From Ephydatia muelleri (taxonomy: Eukaryota > Porifera > Demospongiae > Spongillida > Spongillidae): 64,000 nt of DNA. The stretch covers positions 24,498,245 through 24,562,244 of the forward strand of contig JABACO010000001.1 in assembly GCA_013339895.1 (NCBI GenBank), given 5' to 3'. The notes under the pieces are model-generated. The model was given only the letters and a program-made list of their open reading frames with translations. It made no database searches and was not told where the DNA came from. A program made the translations under genes and the position numbers. Shown here one piece after another: positions 43,201 to 58,439 of the stretch (positions are counted from its first letter, which is position 1; each line of letters begins with the position of its first letter).

Positions 43201-44889
43201 GCTCCTCCCCCTCCCCTTGCTCCTCCCCTCCCTGCTCTCCCCTCCCCTTGCTCCTCCCCCTCCCTTGCTCCTCCCCCTCCCCTGCTCCTCCCCCTCCCCT
43301 TGCTCCTCCCCTCCCCTTGCTCCTCCCACCTCCCCTTGCTCCTCCCCCTCCCCTTGCTCCTCCCCCTCCCTTGCTCCTCCCCCTCCCCTTGCTCCTCCCC
43401 CCTCCCCTTGCTCCTCCCCCTCCCCTTGCTCCTCCCCCTCCCCTTGCTCCTCCCCCTCCCCTTTCTCCTCCCCCTCCCCTTGCTCCTCCCCTCCCCTTGC
43501 TCCTCCCCCTCGCCCTTGCTCCTCCCCCTCCCCTTGCTTCCTCCCCCTCCCCTTGCTCCTCCCCTCCCCTTGCTCCTCCCCCTCCCTTGCTCCTCCCCCT
43601 CCCCTTGCTCCTCCCCCTCCCCTTGCTCCTCCCCCTCCCCTTGCTCCTCCCCTCCCCTTGCCTCCCTCCCCTTGCTCCTCCCCCTCCCCTTGCTCCTCCC
43701 CCTCCCCTTGCTCCTCCCCCTCCAGCTGGTGTTGGCCTACATAGCTGCCAAGATCATGTTGCAGAGGAAGACAGATGACCACGCCCCATCGGAGGTGGGT
43801 GTGGCCACTGAGCAGCAAGCGGAAATCCTTCCATTGATTACGGAAGCTCATCGCCAAGAGTTTCCTGTAGGTTATGTGATGTTCATCATGTGATACATCA
43901 TGTGTGCATCATGTGATATTATGTGTGCATCATGTGATACCTTGTGTGCATCATGTAATACCTTGTGTGATACCTTGTGTGATACCTTGTGTGCATCATG
44001 TAATACCTTGTGTGATACCTTGTGTGATACCTTGTGTGCATCATGTGATACCTTGTGTGCATCATGTGATACCTTGTGTGCATCATGTGATACCCATCAT
44101 CGTAGGACACCAAGAAGACCCCTTCAGTGGTGTACAGACGTTTGTTGAACATGTTGAGGAACGAGTCACGTATGACCACCATTGATGTGTGTGTTGCTGA
44201 GGTGATGGAAGACATGGTAAGTTATTGTGTAAAGTCACATGACCTATTGTGTAAAGTCACATGACCTATTGTGTAAAGTCACATGACCTATTGTGTAAAG
44301 TCATGTGACCTGTTTGGAAAGTCATGTCTGTGCTTGCAGTATGCAAGCCTCAGACAAGCTGGTGGATGGTGTTTGATAAATACCCTATTGAAGTATATAT
44401 AGGAGCAGCTGGTGGGTCATAGCACATTGAACGATGTATGAACATCAACTACTTACCACAACATAAACACAAACCCTGGATACAATGTGCTCATCACGCA
44501 GAGACCATCTTTGCATCAGTAATGCGCACGCAAAAAGAAAGAGATTGTGGTGGTTGAAATGCATGTTGCTGGTGCCCAGTGTGTTTACTTTTGTTCTATT
44601 AACCCTTTGTAAACCTTCCCTATGTAGCACAGACACGGTCCATCGTCCAATCTCCAGACCACTTTTAGTTCTGCCTTGCAGTATGTGAAAGAGAAGTACA
44701 GGTTTGTTCTTGGAGGTGGAGGCGTGGCCTTGAGGATAAGGGGGCGGGCCTAGAAGTGAAAGGCCAAAGGGGGAGGGGTTTGTGTACACATAATGGGCTT
44801 CACTGCTCCATTGCAAAGTGGTAATCATTTGCACGTATGATTTTTGTGTCAGGAATTGAGGGCTGCACTGCCCTGAGTTCATCAAAGGT

Positions 44890-44953
<64 letters not shown>

Positions 44954-45460
44954 TCGTCCAGGTCTCAAGGGAATAGCTTTCTGTCTCCTCACGTGTCACT
45001 TCCCACAACCATGGCTGAACTAGAGAGAGATTACATCGTTGCAGAGGTCTGGGCACCCTTAGGAGCATCTCTTGAGCATCACTGACGTTAGCGTGATTTC
45101 TCCCCACCACCACACACCCCACACACCACACACCACCACACACCCACACCCCACACACCCCACCACCACACACCCCACCCCCACATATCCCACACCCCCA
45201 CACCCCACCACCACATACCACACCCCCACACACTCCACACCCCAGTACGGCAGTAAATCGTTGGTTCCCATGGATATGGATGAGCAGATAACAATAGCCC
45301 AGCTGTGTGATCTCATAATTGTGAGTGTGAATGTGCTATTGTGCCTCAACAACCACCCCACATACACACTCACATGTACACACACTCACACACATCCATG
45401 AGCATACATGCACATACACACACTTTTATGTGCCTCTAATGTGGTCTCCATGCCCCTCTT

Positions 45461-45492
<32 letters not shown>

Positions 45493-46043
45493 TCCTTCCC
45501 ATTCCCTGGACCTTCATACTTGTAATCCTCTGTCCTCTCACTATACACATAAACAGTCTGACATTTGTACTGTAATGGAACTGGACTTTTTCTGTAAGCT
45601 TTCTTGTTCCATTCTTTCTTTTCCTACTTGTTTGTTTCCATGGTAACTCATTCCCACTTCCGGTGACTTCTTCCACTTGCACCATTGTCATGGCGACTCT
45701 CTTCCCCAGGCTGCTCTAGGTGCAGACAAGGATTCCTATGACGACTACGCAGCATACAAACTGTTTGAACACTTCACAAAGGCGAGCTAATATTCTAAGC
45801 TGTATAGCACTCATAATTAGAGAAAGAAAATTGATTGTGGCATTTGTTATAAAATTTGTGTGTTGTGACATTTTGTGTGTGTATACACTTCTCTCTACAT
45901 GTACACACTACATGTGTATGGACATCCTTGGATATGCAGGCTGATACTAAAGCTGCCTTTGATGTACTCAAAGCCCACAACCTTCTCAAGCAGAAAGTGA
46001 GGAGCTTAGCCATACAGCCCAGGCACACATCACACACACACCC

Positions 46044-46082
<39 letters not shown>

Positions 46083-48582
46083 GCACACACACATACATAC
46101 ACGCACATACACATACATGCACATACACATACACACACATACAACACACACGCACACTCACATATATGCACACATACATACAGTACAGAACGCACAACCC
46201 ACACATGCACATGTCATAGTTACAGCATACATGAAAATGAAATTGAAAAGGCACAAAACACTTATCTCACACTGTAAATCTATATTAAAATTAGTGTGGT
46301 ATTTATAACCTTACTAACAATTAATGTTGGTGTAACCCAATTTAGATTATTAAAGGTTAAGTACTATCCCATCAAAGAATTTACATGTAGGAATATATAT
46401 ACACATATGCAGTGTGTAAATTGAAATCAGGATTGGCAGTTTATGCACAATAAATCGAGAATGACTCATATTAATCTGCACTTTCAGTTTGGAAATAAAA
46501 GTTTTGTAAGCGTTGTGTGCACATTGATGAAGTCCATGTACACACCCCCACGCATGCTATTCACCTACATGTTTTCATACTGTGTGACATTTTGTTATTT
46601 GAAGCGCTCGACTAAAGGGATACCTCGAGAGAAGGGACCTCTGCCGACTCAATCCTTCTCCCTCACCAGCTCGTAAGTACACATCCTCACATCAGCTTGT
46701 TAAAGGCACACACATGCGCAAAGTACACATGTGTACCAGTTCACACTCACAACACACAAATAACACACGTACACACACAAATAACACACACATAACACAC
46801 ACAAATAACACACACATAACACACACAAATAACACACACATAGTACACACACATGTACACACACAAATAACACACATAGCACACACATGTAAAATAACAC
46901 ACACAAATAACACGCACATGTGCACACATACATGTAACACACACATAACGCACAACACACACAACACACACACATAACACACACAACACAACACACTACA
47001 CATCACATGCATATAGATACAGTTTGTATGCATTCTATATAGCTTGCTCCTCTCATTTCCCCTCCACACCCTCCACACTCTCAGTTTCTACAGTCGCTTT
47101 GAAGCCAATAACTTGTTCAAAGCTGTAGCCTCGTTACTCAAGATCCTCCAATCCCATTCTTGGCCTGGGGACCAGACGCAAGTGCCGACACAGCTTTCTC
47201 CCCGCCCACCTGCAGAGGATAGTCCGGTTGCCATGGATACCTCTAAGGAATGTGGAGAGGAGGAGGGTGGGGTCAGAGTGGTCCCTGACACACCTTTCCA
47301 TGGTGTATCTGTGGTGGGTGATGGGTGTGTGGAGGTGGATAGCGGCAAGGCCACTGGAAGCATCTTCACCGCTCTCATAGGAGTACTTTTTGGGAGCTCC
47401 AGGGACTCCTCGGTGGTGAGTCTGGGGATGAGGAGTGGTGTGGGGAAGAGGATGTATTGAGGTGGTCTGGGGAGGAGGATGGGGAGGAGGGATGTATTGG
47501 TGTGGTCTGGGGAGGAGGATGGGGCATGATGTCATCACTCCATCACCAGCTCTCCTGCGAAGCAACGTTTCCCAAGCAGCTTCTTGTGGAGAAGGAAGGG
47601 GTGAGTAAACCACAGCCTCCGGAGCATTCCAAGGAACAACAATGCCCGACATCATTACTGGACGAAGAAGAGGACGAGGAAGACGACCAGAGCCAGGAAG
47701 AGGGGGAGGAGGAAGAGGAGGGGGAGGGCGTGGGCGTGGGCAAAAGGATAGGCATGGTCAAGGCCAGTTGCGGGATAGCCACCTTCCTGAACGTGAGTGA
47801 GGTGACTGCATTGGGTCACTGCACCGTGCAGCTGGAGGTGGTGCCCAGTGTTGGCTCCCTGTGCAGACCGCTGGATGGGGAGGAGCTGCCACGCCCACCA
47901 CACCACATCACGCCCACCTCTGAAGCCAGAGTGGGACACATGCCACTGAGCTGTTATCTGGAGCTGTGTGGTGCGGAGCTCAAGTTCCCTGAGAGTGATG
48001 TCGTGTTTGCGTCAAAGCTTTATGATGTCATCGATGCGTGTGGCAGCAAGGGGATTTCCCTGGGCACCTTGCGGGAACATGAGCAGCTCTCATCTCTTGA
48101 GCACAGCCTTTCTGTTGCTGACCATATCACCTTCCTCCTCAACTTTGAGATGGTAAGGGGGAGAGAGATTGCTCTATCCTTGTATGACCACACTCCCTTC
48201 ACTCCCTTTCTCTCCCTCCCTCCTCCCTTATCTTCATCCCTCTTTCACCCTCCTCCCCTCTCTTTCACCCTCCTCCCTCTCTCTCTGTCCTCACATCCCT
48301 CCCTCTCTCCTTCCTTCTCTCCCTCCTCCTCCCTCTCCCTTTTTTTCCACACTCTCCTTCACAGATCTATAAAGTTGGCATTAGCTCTGAGATCTATGTA
48401 ACACACGCACACTCGAGGAGATGGTTCATGCCATCCGAGCAACACAGGTGTGCATCAACTGGAGTAGTAGCCTATCGTCCCTGGGCCACCATACAGCAGC
48501 CTGATCCCAACGTGAGACTACTTAGGGGTTACCAGGACGGCGTGCTAAACTACATCACTGCCCACCCCGGAATAACCATGGT

Positions 48583-48676
<94 letters not shown>

Positions 48677-49382
48677 GTGTTGTGTGTGTGTGCTGTGTGT
48701 GTTGTGTGTGTGTGTATGTGTGTGTGTTGTGTGTGTGTGCTGTGTGTGACACTGCATCCTTCCATGAATTCAAATTTGATGTAGTCATTTCATGAACAGC
48801 CCCATATATGGTAATAAGAGTGACTGATTGATTGCTGGTTGATATTCATTGACTGGTTCATTGATTGATTGATTTATGGGTTGATGATATGCATCACAAG
48901 TGATGTATCTAATGGATATATGCACATGTGGTTGTTTCTTCAGTCTAGTTTGACAAGCCACTTTGCAGGAATGTTGAGACTCAACGGACTCAGGGAAATC
49001 CTACAGGTGACTCCATGTAGTGCTATCCTTCCACCACCACCATCACGCCACCATCACCACCATACCCTCGCACTCACTCCACCCCCTCACACGATCACCC
49101 CCTCTCCTCCATTACTCAGGTGCTGGAAGCCAGTGGCTGCATCAGGAGTTATTCTTTCTCTCCACCTCCTCCAAGTCGGTGTACGCTGTTCTCTGAACCC
49201 TTGCCACCGTGTGTCATTGGAGGTAATGTGCGCACGTGTTGTGAAAAAGTTCTGTTGACTCCAATTCTTGATTTAACCCTGTAGTACCTTCACCGGACAC
49301 ATTGCCAGACTACGTCTTTTACCACGCCACACCCACTGCCTCCATCATCTGGGCAGGTTCCCTGAACCACCCTTCTCCGTGA
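33672..49382 (+). CDS. GTF3C1: GTF3C1 3' exons (TFIIIC largest subunit, middle to C-terminus)
   Basis: Exons: 33672-33833, 38094-38197, 38404-38502, 38777-38966, 39213-39773, 42203-42279, 42588-42650, 43726-43794, 44106-44216, 44682-44701, 44962-45046, 45246-45320, 45710-45781, 45940-45996, 46605-46672, 47085-47415, 47550-48152, 48365-48580, 48944-49006, 49120-49222, 49285-49382 (TGA). Phases agree from 38094 on. Recognisable family blocks: FWFELQRVC (human YWFDLQCVC), SFSHLYRNWCP (human FYGHLKRNWIW), CRTNWHSQEDTVLVLAYIA (human WSMQEDGLLVLCRIA), a phospho-like acidic segment, GISLGTLRE, and the end VFYHATPTASIIW. One exon pair (33833 to 38094) does not match in phase, so a small exon is missing there. 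A T is missing in the TTTT run at 38426 as assembled. The intron after 45781 uses a GC donor. One exon has only 20 bases. Confidence 0.92.
34195..34320. repeat. (GT)n with GTT interruptions
   Basis: A GT microsatellite that becomes a TGTGTGTGT-TG 10-mer array. Frames on both strands are artefacts. Confidence 0.9.
35380..36306. repeat. 24-bp minisatellite in a GTF3C1 intron
   Basis: About 38 units of GGAGGTAGACCTGCTCTGGC plus AGCT, with a C or T at one position (TCTGGCAG / TCTGGTAG) giving a two-state pattern. On the minus strand one frame reads Leu-Pro-Glu-Gln-Val-Tyr-Leu-Gln over and over; this is an artefact of a unit divisible by three. Confidence 0.97.
36691..37134 (-). CDS. Hypothetical minus-strand ORF inside a GTF3C1 intron
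   Basis: A 147-codon frame with unbiased composition (MMAKDRPQAAFQMVPIIAEE...). I do not recognise it. It lies in the long GTF3C1 intron and on the opposite strand. An internal 19-bp duplication (GCAACCTGTTGGGTGGTAA) occurs near its end. It may be a nested gene exon or chance. Confidence 0.25.
   Translation of the reverse strand: MMAKDRPQAAFQMVPIIAEECMGSTCTWTLLEEEVLCGHFLHSGLRSALHWIMANDYAVELLQCYMYLEDFSLSRSTKVFHMSRVSMLGVCVRERSGVPVAMEELRRPQQQPHPFPSITSDSDLQQLCLPPNRLLTTQQVARTDHHG
37197..37505 (+). CDS. Hypothetical ORF with 27-bp repeats
   Basis: A 102-codon frame begins MKLFVPDAFSMKSIVDTIKQ and contains about three copies of Pro-Gln-Ala-Lys-Val-Glu-Gly-Ser-Thr (27 bp). I know of no homologue. 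It may be a nested gene exon or a missing internal GTF3C1 exon, but I cannot align it to that family. Confidence 0.25.
   Translation: MKLFVPDAFSMKSIVDTIKQPGNPLALSRSSNVGSHRKCASLVEPQHFADTKMLSHPQAKVEGSTPQVKVEGSTPQAKVESSTATGAGVGGGSCWWVELVTG
40203..40288. repeat. 32-bp tandem repeat, about 2.7 copies
   Basis: Units of GTGTGTACCTGACGCACCTA plus CTTATGTCATGA in the intron after the exon ending at 39773. Confidence 0.9.
40646..40919 (-). CDS. Hypothetical 91-codon ORF
   Basis: A minus-strand frame (MQAMCSSVEATVAALCAQKP...) within a GTF3C1 intron. There is no recognisable domain or splice context, so I give it low weight. Confidence 0.15.
41228..41819. mobile_element. Mariner-like MITE of about 590 bp (copy B)
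   Basis: The left end CAGGTGTCCACGAATGAACA and right end CCTGTTCATTTCTGGACACC form inverted repeats, each bordered by TA, the usual Tc1/mariner target. The interior is AT-rich without a transposase. The right 180 bp match 18300-18482. Confidence 0.7.
42712..43722. repeat. 18-bp C/T minisatellite ending at a splice acceptor
   Basis: About 55 units of CCCCTTGCTCCTCCCCCT with one-base variants fill a GTF3C1 intron and end in CTCCAG at the acceptor of the exon at 43726. All six frames are open over long distances (Pro/Leu/Ser or Gly/Glu-rich), so the 330- to 410-codon frames are artefacts. Confidence 0.97.
43885..44095. repeat. (CATCATGTGATACCTTGTGTG)n repeats
   Basis: About ten units of 13 or 21 bp built from GATACCTTGTGTG and CATCATGTGATACC, in the intron before the exon at 44106. 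Confidence 0.9.
44221..44315. repeat. 22-bp tandem repeat, about four copies
   Basis: Units of TATTGTGTAAAGTCACATGA plus CC directly after the donor at 44217. Confidence 0.92.
44890..44952. repeat. (GT)n microsatellite
   Basis: About 31 GT units just upstream of the acceptor of the exon at 44962. Confidence 0.95.
48587..48750. repeat. (GT)n microsatellite at a GTF3C1 donor
   Basis: Begins six bases after the donor GTAACT at 48581 and extends with TGTTG interruptions. Confidence 0.95.
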
Positions 49383-49954
49383 TCACCTGACTGATCACCT
49401 GACTGATCACCTGACTTGTCTTCCTTAATGACTTTATCATCTGGCTGACCATTTGTGTATGTGTGTGACATGTTTGTATCATTTTCAATTTTGGCTTGTA
49501 CTTCTTAGCAGTAAAGCAATATAGTCTGCTGTGTAACAGGTTAAAGAAGTATTCTGTGGTCCACACATTTGGTATTGCCATATGATATTCCATCCCACGC
49601 ATTCACTGCCATTCTGTTGGGCTCCATACCATGATGCTTTGATTGTTAGGAGGGAAACAACAGCTAGCAGATTGATCGATATGAAGTGTGATTCTTTGAG
49701 ATCACATTCAGTTCCAGTTTCACACTCACAGAGAAGGATACTCAGATGGAAATGAAGTTGTATCTGGATGTTTGATACATCGTTCTCGGAAGAAGTGATC
49801 TTTAAGGTATGGTCATTGTACATGCTGAAGGATGGTTAATTGAAGTGTGGAGTTATAGGTAGGTGTAATATGATTGCCTATATATTCAGGAGAGAGATGA
49901 CAGGAGATTCATGGGAGGGGTGGTTTGCAGCTATCACAATCAGTTCAGCTGGTC

Positions 49955-50312
49955 ACTTCTGTGGGTCTGGAGTCCGCTGCTATGGTAGGAAGGGGAGGAG
50001 GAGGAGGCACTTCAAACGATAGCTATGGACCAGGGGTGGGGTTGACCCAGTTGCCGAGCGCCATTAGATGGTGAGGGGAGGGTGCGACCAAGGATGAGGC
50101 TGGGGAGGAGGGCACCCCGGGGGCTTGCTGGAGCATCCATCCTCCTCCCCATCCTCTCCGAGCTGGATAGCGTTGCAAAGGGATTGAAGCCAATGTCGAC
50201 GCCCACTCCTTTTAAGGTGAAGGGACCATTTGCCAAGCTGACTGTCAAGAGTTCAGAGGTCATGGTGAGAGGGGCCTTAAGAGGGTGGAGCAAGCCAAAA
50301 AGCTTGAAGGTG
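49955..50312 (+). pseudogene. Duplicated 3' half of the GTF3C1 exon at 39213-39773
   Basis: The sequence from GTGGGTCTGGAGTCCGCTG to AAGCTTGAAGGTG repeats about 39450-39776 with changes: an extra GGA codon run, a lost base near 50070, and an altered and extended segment near 50130. The block encoding PMSTPTPFKVKGPFAKLTVK is preserved exactly in protein sequence. It follows the GTF3C1 stop codon by about 570 bp and has no neighbouring GTF3C1 exons, so it is a fragment. Confidence 0.85.
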
Positions 50313-51484
50313 AGCATTGATTAGAGTGATGCACCCCATCCATTCAATGAATTATTGCATGTGTACATATACGTGTTGTGAGTGTTGTGTAATAGCTTAC
50401 CACTTGTTGACCAACTGGGCTACAGGCAAGACAGCAGCTGCCTTGATACTCTCCGCTCAATACACTTACTTGATGGGAGCGGGAGTGGCTGCAGGTGGGT
50501 TCAGCTGGTCTAGCCACTGAAGAGAGAAACCTCAGGGCCAATGATGCCAAATGCGGGCTGGTTGGTGTGTTCCCCTGGTCATTGGGCTGGTTGGTGTGTT
50601 CCCTGACCACTGAGTCCTATGTATGGTGCACAGGGAAAGGAAGCCACGGATGCAGCTGGACTCTCGGCTCGACATGCCGGACCAAGTCAGCTGTGCTGTC
50701 TGAACTATTAGTCAGCTGTGCTGTCTGCCGGAACTGGTGAGAGCACAGCCATCCTCACCAGATGCATCCAGTTTTAACTACATGCTTGCTTTGTTCATGC
50801 ATTGTATTGTAGAGTCCAATTTATTTTGATTGCTATTAATATTGTATTAACAATAACAATTGTGTAATCATTAATAAATGCAAGCATATTAAATGCACAT
50901 TAGATATACTACATATAGGCAGCTATCAAAACATGAAATGCATACAATTAGATGATACTTAAAATGAAATCATAAAGAGAAACACACAAATGAGGCCAGA
51001 GGAGCACCATCATCAAACCCCAGCCCACTTCTCCATTTGATTCGGAATCCTCTAAGACAGAGGCTCACTGCTCGAACCCCTGGAAAAGCGAGCCGTGATC
51101 TTACATAACTGCTAATAATCATAATAATAAGCATAGTGAGTGCAAGATACAGATTTGCTTTATTCTGCTCCTGTATGTAGCTCGAAGACCATACGTTACG
51201 AATTAGAAGATACGAAAATTTTCTACAGCAGTGAGGCTAAGCAATTGCGGATAATTAATTCGGCCGGTAAAAACATGTAATACACTAATTTATGGACGTC
51301 TTACAACAAACACAACGTTATATGGTATAGCCCTGGCCACAGACTGGTTAAGGTGAAGTTGCGGCAAGGAGAGTGCTAGCCCGGAAAATGTCTCTTGAAC
51401 TTCCCTACCCAAATTCCCATACGTTTCTACAGCTAATGGACCCCAACGCAATATATTAATGATTTTGGGTCATTAGCAACTTAT
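50313..51484. other. Intergenic, AT-rich, no gene supported
   Basis: A possible exon-like piece (about 50426-50492, TGKTAAALILSAQYTYLMGA) lies between a CTACAG and a GTGGGT. It has no partner exons. The rest is AT-rich with stops in all frames. Confidence 0.4.
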
Positions 51485-51919
51485 TTATACACTCTTGGAA
51501 TAATCCTCTCTTGCGTGGTTGTTGTCTCGTACCCAGCCCTTTAGAGACTCAGCGCTGCTAATCGCTGGCGTCATGTGAGGCAGACCCTTTTCTCTACAAT
51601 TGGTACGTGTAGGCTGTGTCACGCCGGTACTTGCCACTTCGGCTGAAACCACGCGAGGTGCAGGTGCGCTCTCATTGGAAGTCGTCCTTCCAGATCGCCA
51701 GATAGCGATCGGCCGGGTGACGGGGGGCACGGCTGTTTCATTGCATTGAAATTTGGACAACAGGTCCACTATGAATTTTAAGTACCTAGCAACATGGCTC
51801 ATTACTTCCATAGCAACGACAGTAGGTGGAAAGAGGTTTATGTACGAGAAGATGTCGTCGGTTTTTTTACCCAAAGGGCAACCGACACGTGCAGTAAGGA
51901 CTTTGCTACTCGACAACAC
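51485..51919 (-). CDS. Hypothetical protein of 144 residues
   Basis: A complete ATG-to-stop frame on the minus strand (MLSSSKVLTARVGCPLGKKT...). Residues about 38-56 form a plausible helix (MSHVARYLKFIVDLLSKFQ). The rest is polar and probably disordered. It is not in a repeat and has balanced codon use, so it may be a real short gene or first exon. I do not recognise the family. Confidence 0.4.
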   Translation of the reverse strand: MLSSSKVLTARVGCPLGKKTDDIFSYINLFPPTVVAMEVMSHVARYLKFIVDLLSKFQCNETAVPPVTRPIAIWRSGRTTSNESAPAPRVVSAEVASTGVTQPTRTNCREKGLPHMTPAISSAESLKGWVRDNNHAREDYSKSV

Positions 51920-52175
51920 TAATTTCTAGCAATGATACTTTAGCGAACACGTGCCACACTGCCAAAAAGACACTGGATCTAAACGGGTATGGTCATGCAA
52001 CAGTGCTTATGTTTTCTAAGAATTGCTCTTATATTTTTGGACAAGAAACGCCTCCAACGTAGTAAAGGGTTTGATCTTGTGTTTGCAGTCGTCTATACGT
52101 GACTACGCTACTTTGCTTGTCCAATTTCGTCGATTGAATATGGCGCCATTTTGAGGTCTCTATTATAAAATGATA

Positions 52176-53175
52176 NNNNNNNNNNNNNNNNNNNNNNNNN
52201 NNNNNNNNNNNNNNNNNNNNNNNNNNNNNNNNNNNNNNNNNNNNNNNNNNNNNNNNNNNNNNNNNNNNNNNNNNNNNNNNNNNNNNNNNNNNNNNNNNNN
52301 NNNNNNNNNNNNNNNNNNNNNNNNNNNNNNNNNNNNNNNNNNNNNNNNNNNNNNNNNNNNNNNNNNNNNNNNNNNNNNNNNNNNNNNNNNNNNNNNNNNN
52401 NNNNNNNNNNNNNNNNNNNNNNNNNNNNNNNNNNNNNNNNNNNNNNNNNNNNNNNNNNNNNNNNNNNNNNNNNNNNNNNNNNNNNNNNNNNNNNNNNNNN
52501 NNNNNNNNNNNNNNNNNNNNNNNNNNNNNNNNNNNNNNNNNNNNNNNNNNNNNNNNNNNNNNNNNNNNNNNNNNNNNNNNNNNNNNNNNNNNNNNNNNNN
52601 NNNNNNNNNNNNNNNNNNNNNNNNNNNNNNNNNNNNNNNNNNNNNNNNNNNNNNNNNNNNNNNNNNNNNNNNNNNNNNNNNNNNNNNNNNNNNNNNNNNN
52701 NNNNNNNNNNNNNNNNNNNNNNNNNNNNNNNNNNNNNNNNNNNNNNNNNNNNNNNNNNNNNNNNNNNNNNNNNNNNNNNNNNNNNNNNNNNNNNNNNNNN
52801 NNNNNNNNNNNNNNNNNNNNNNNNNNNNNNNNNNNNNNNNNNNNNNNNNNNNNNNNNNNNNNNNNNNNNNNNNNNNNNNNNNNNNNNNNNNNNNNNNNNN
52901 NNNNNNNNNNNNNNNNNNNNNNNNNNNNNNNNNNNNNNNNNNNNNNNNNNNNNNNNNNNNNNNNNNNNNNNNNNNNNNNNNNNNNNNNNNNNNNNNNNNN
53001 NNNNNNNNNNNNNNNNNNNNNNNNNNNNNNNNNNNNNNNNNNNNNNNNNNNNNNNNNNNNNNNNNNNNNNNNNNNNNNNNNNNNNNNNNNNNNNNNNNNN
53101 NNNNNNNNNNNNNNNNNNNNNNNNNNNNNNNNNNNNNNNNNNNNNNNNNNNNNNNNNNNNNNNNNNNNNNNNNNN
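52176..53175. other. Scaffold gap of exactly 1000 N
   Basis: It removes the upstream part of the UbK-2 ubiquitin exon. The round size suggests a placeholder. Confidence 0.98.
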
Positions 53176-56767
<3,592 letters not shown>

Positions 56768-56875
56768 GTGATTTTTGAAATTATATGTGGTATTAAATAC
56801 CGAGTGAAACTTTTTTGTTAGGGTGTTATTGTATAAATTAATTATCTCTTTTCGTGTAATTGTAGACTCATACCT

Positions 56876-57010
56876 GCAGCTGGGGAAACAGCATGTAGGC
56901 AGAGGAGGTTTTGATGTGGCGAAGGCGTGTTATTCAATGGGTGGCACATCTTTGAGCCATCTGCAGTATAGCGACGGACCCTTTTATGCAAGCGACTTGT
57001 CTCTCCTGTT
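56876..57010 (+). pseudogene. CCDC115 exon 2 remnant (third copy)
   Basis: After a fragment of the shared intergenic DNA (CTGGGGAAACAGCATGTAGG), a stretch encodes GGFDVAKACYSMGGTSLSHL followed by QYSDGPFYASDL, the start of CCDC115 exon 2. The first exon and everything downstream are absent. This copy is the most diverged of the three at protein level. Confidence 0.75.
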
Positions 57011-57299
57011 TGTACACGGTGGCAGGAAAAAGTGTGTGTTTGTGTTGAGACGGATTTGTGCTGCAGTACAAGACAATGTACTGCATACAGAGGCTGTGTA
57101 GGAGTTTGTGAAGGTACTGGAAGGTGTTGGTATGTGTGTGTGCCTTTATGTTAGAGGAGTATGTGTGTATTTGTATGCATGCATGTGTGTATGTGTATCT
57201 ATGTATGTGTATTGGTACATGTGCATGTACAAATGTGTGTGTGTTTGTGTGTCTTGGTGATCTGTATGTACAGTATGGGTGTAATGTGTGTGCATGTGT

Positions 57300-57960
57300 T
57301 TGTGCAGGTCTTATACGAAGCACTGTCATTGGTAAGGTTAGCTGTGGTTTGCAGGGAGGACCTAGCGGTGACCCCAACTTGGGTGTGTATGTGAGTGTGT
57401 GTATGTGTGTGTGTGTGTGTGTGTGTTGCGCGTGCCAGACCATTTTTGGTGCAGGTGTGAAGCGTGCCACGCATTGTAGTATGCGGATGGCTGTGTGTGT
57501 GTATTGGCCATACGCTAGCTGCCTTGACAAAGACAACTTTGGCAGCTGCTAATGTGTCTAGCGGGCTTTATCAACACCTCTCGCCTATGTCAACTGAAGC
57601 CAAAACAAGTGCCAATCCCGCTTTCTACTATTACGTTAATCGCGCACGTGACAATACAGGATACGACTTCACCCAGCCCCCTTGATCCCTGCCGTACATT
57701 CTGGTGCCCAGCCCTCCATTACATCATCACCGTCAGATAGTGGGAAGCTCTACTGTGGCCAATGGTGGAGGTCCTGTGGCTGAGAGCACTACAGGAGGAG
57801 GGGGAGGAGGGTACAGCAGTGTCAGTGGTACCTCAGCAAACAGTACTACCAGCGTGGACATCACTGAGTTTGATCCTATCCACAAGAGCGAGTACTCATC
57901 GGGTTTCACTGATTTTGTGTGGTTATGTGTGTTCCATTTTCTATGTTGTATGTTGACTTA
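57300..57960 (+). pseudogene. WNK remnants: intron 3 region, exon 11 and last exon fragments
   Basis: Segment 57300-57620 matches the WNK intron 3 region (reverse complement of 25600-25965), including the GT microsatellite and a piece of exon 3 sequence. Segment 57655-57735 matches exon 11 around DFTQPP. It is joined directly to the last exon (57738-57900, VGSSTVANGGGPVAESTTGG). The WNK stop TAG is GAG here, so the frame runs on to a new stop at 57958. Clearly a decayed copy. Confidence 0.85.
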
Positions 57961-58439
57961 ATTTATATACATCATGTTATTATTATTATGCGTGACAAAT
58001 GCAGCTGAGGACTTGTGATATGTGTGACTATTGGGAAGGTCAGGTGAAGAGTGCACTGCTCCTTAGACCAAGTGATGAATGACTGCTTAGTTGTCCTCCG
58101 CGGACACAGCCAAATCATTATTTTAAAACATGTTGTAGGCTCAAACTCCCCAACGGTTAAGTGTTGTAGGATCCTATCAACCCCACTGTAAAAGTACTGT
58201 ATTTTGTTTCGTTGGGTTTTGCATAACCATTCCTACATACAAGAATTACTTTCTCTATGTGTTTTGAAAAATGTACTTGTAAACAAGGCAAGTGGGCGGA
58301 GCACGGCGTCACGAGTTGGCGTTTAAATAAGTCATGCGTGTTGAACGGGTAAGTTCCATATTGACAGCACATAAAATGCAGCTCACTTAAATATAGTGTA
58401 GCATGTTGTTACGCAGTGGCACCAGTACTAGGTCATAGG

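Noticed and set aside
42622..43893. Frames of 330-410 codons (Gly/Glu-rich on minus, Pro/Leu/Ser-rich on plus)
   Set aside because: The 18-bp C/T array is divisible by three and free of stops in every frame. The array is an intron of GTF3C1.
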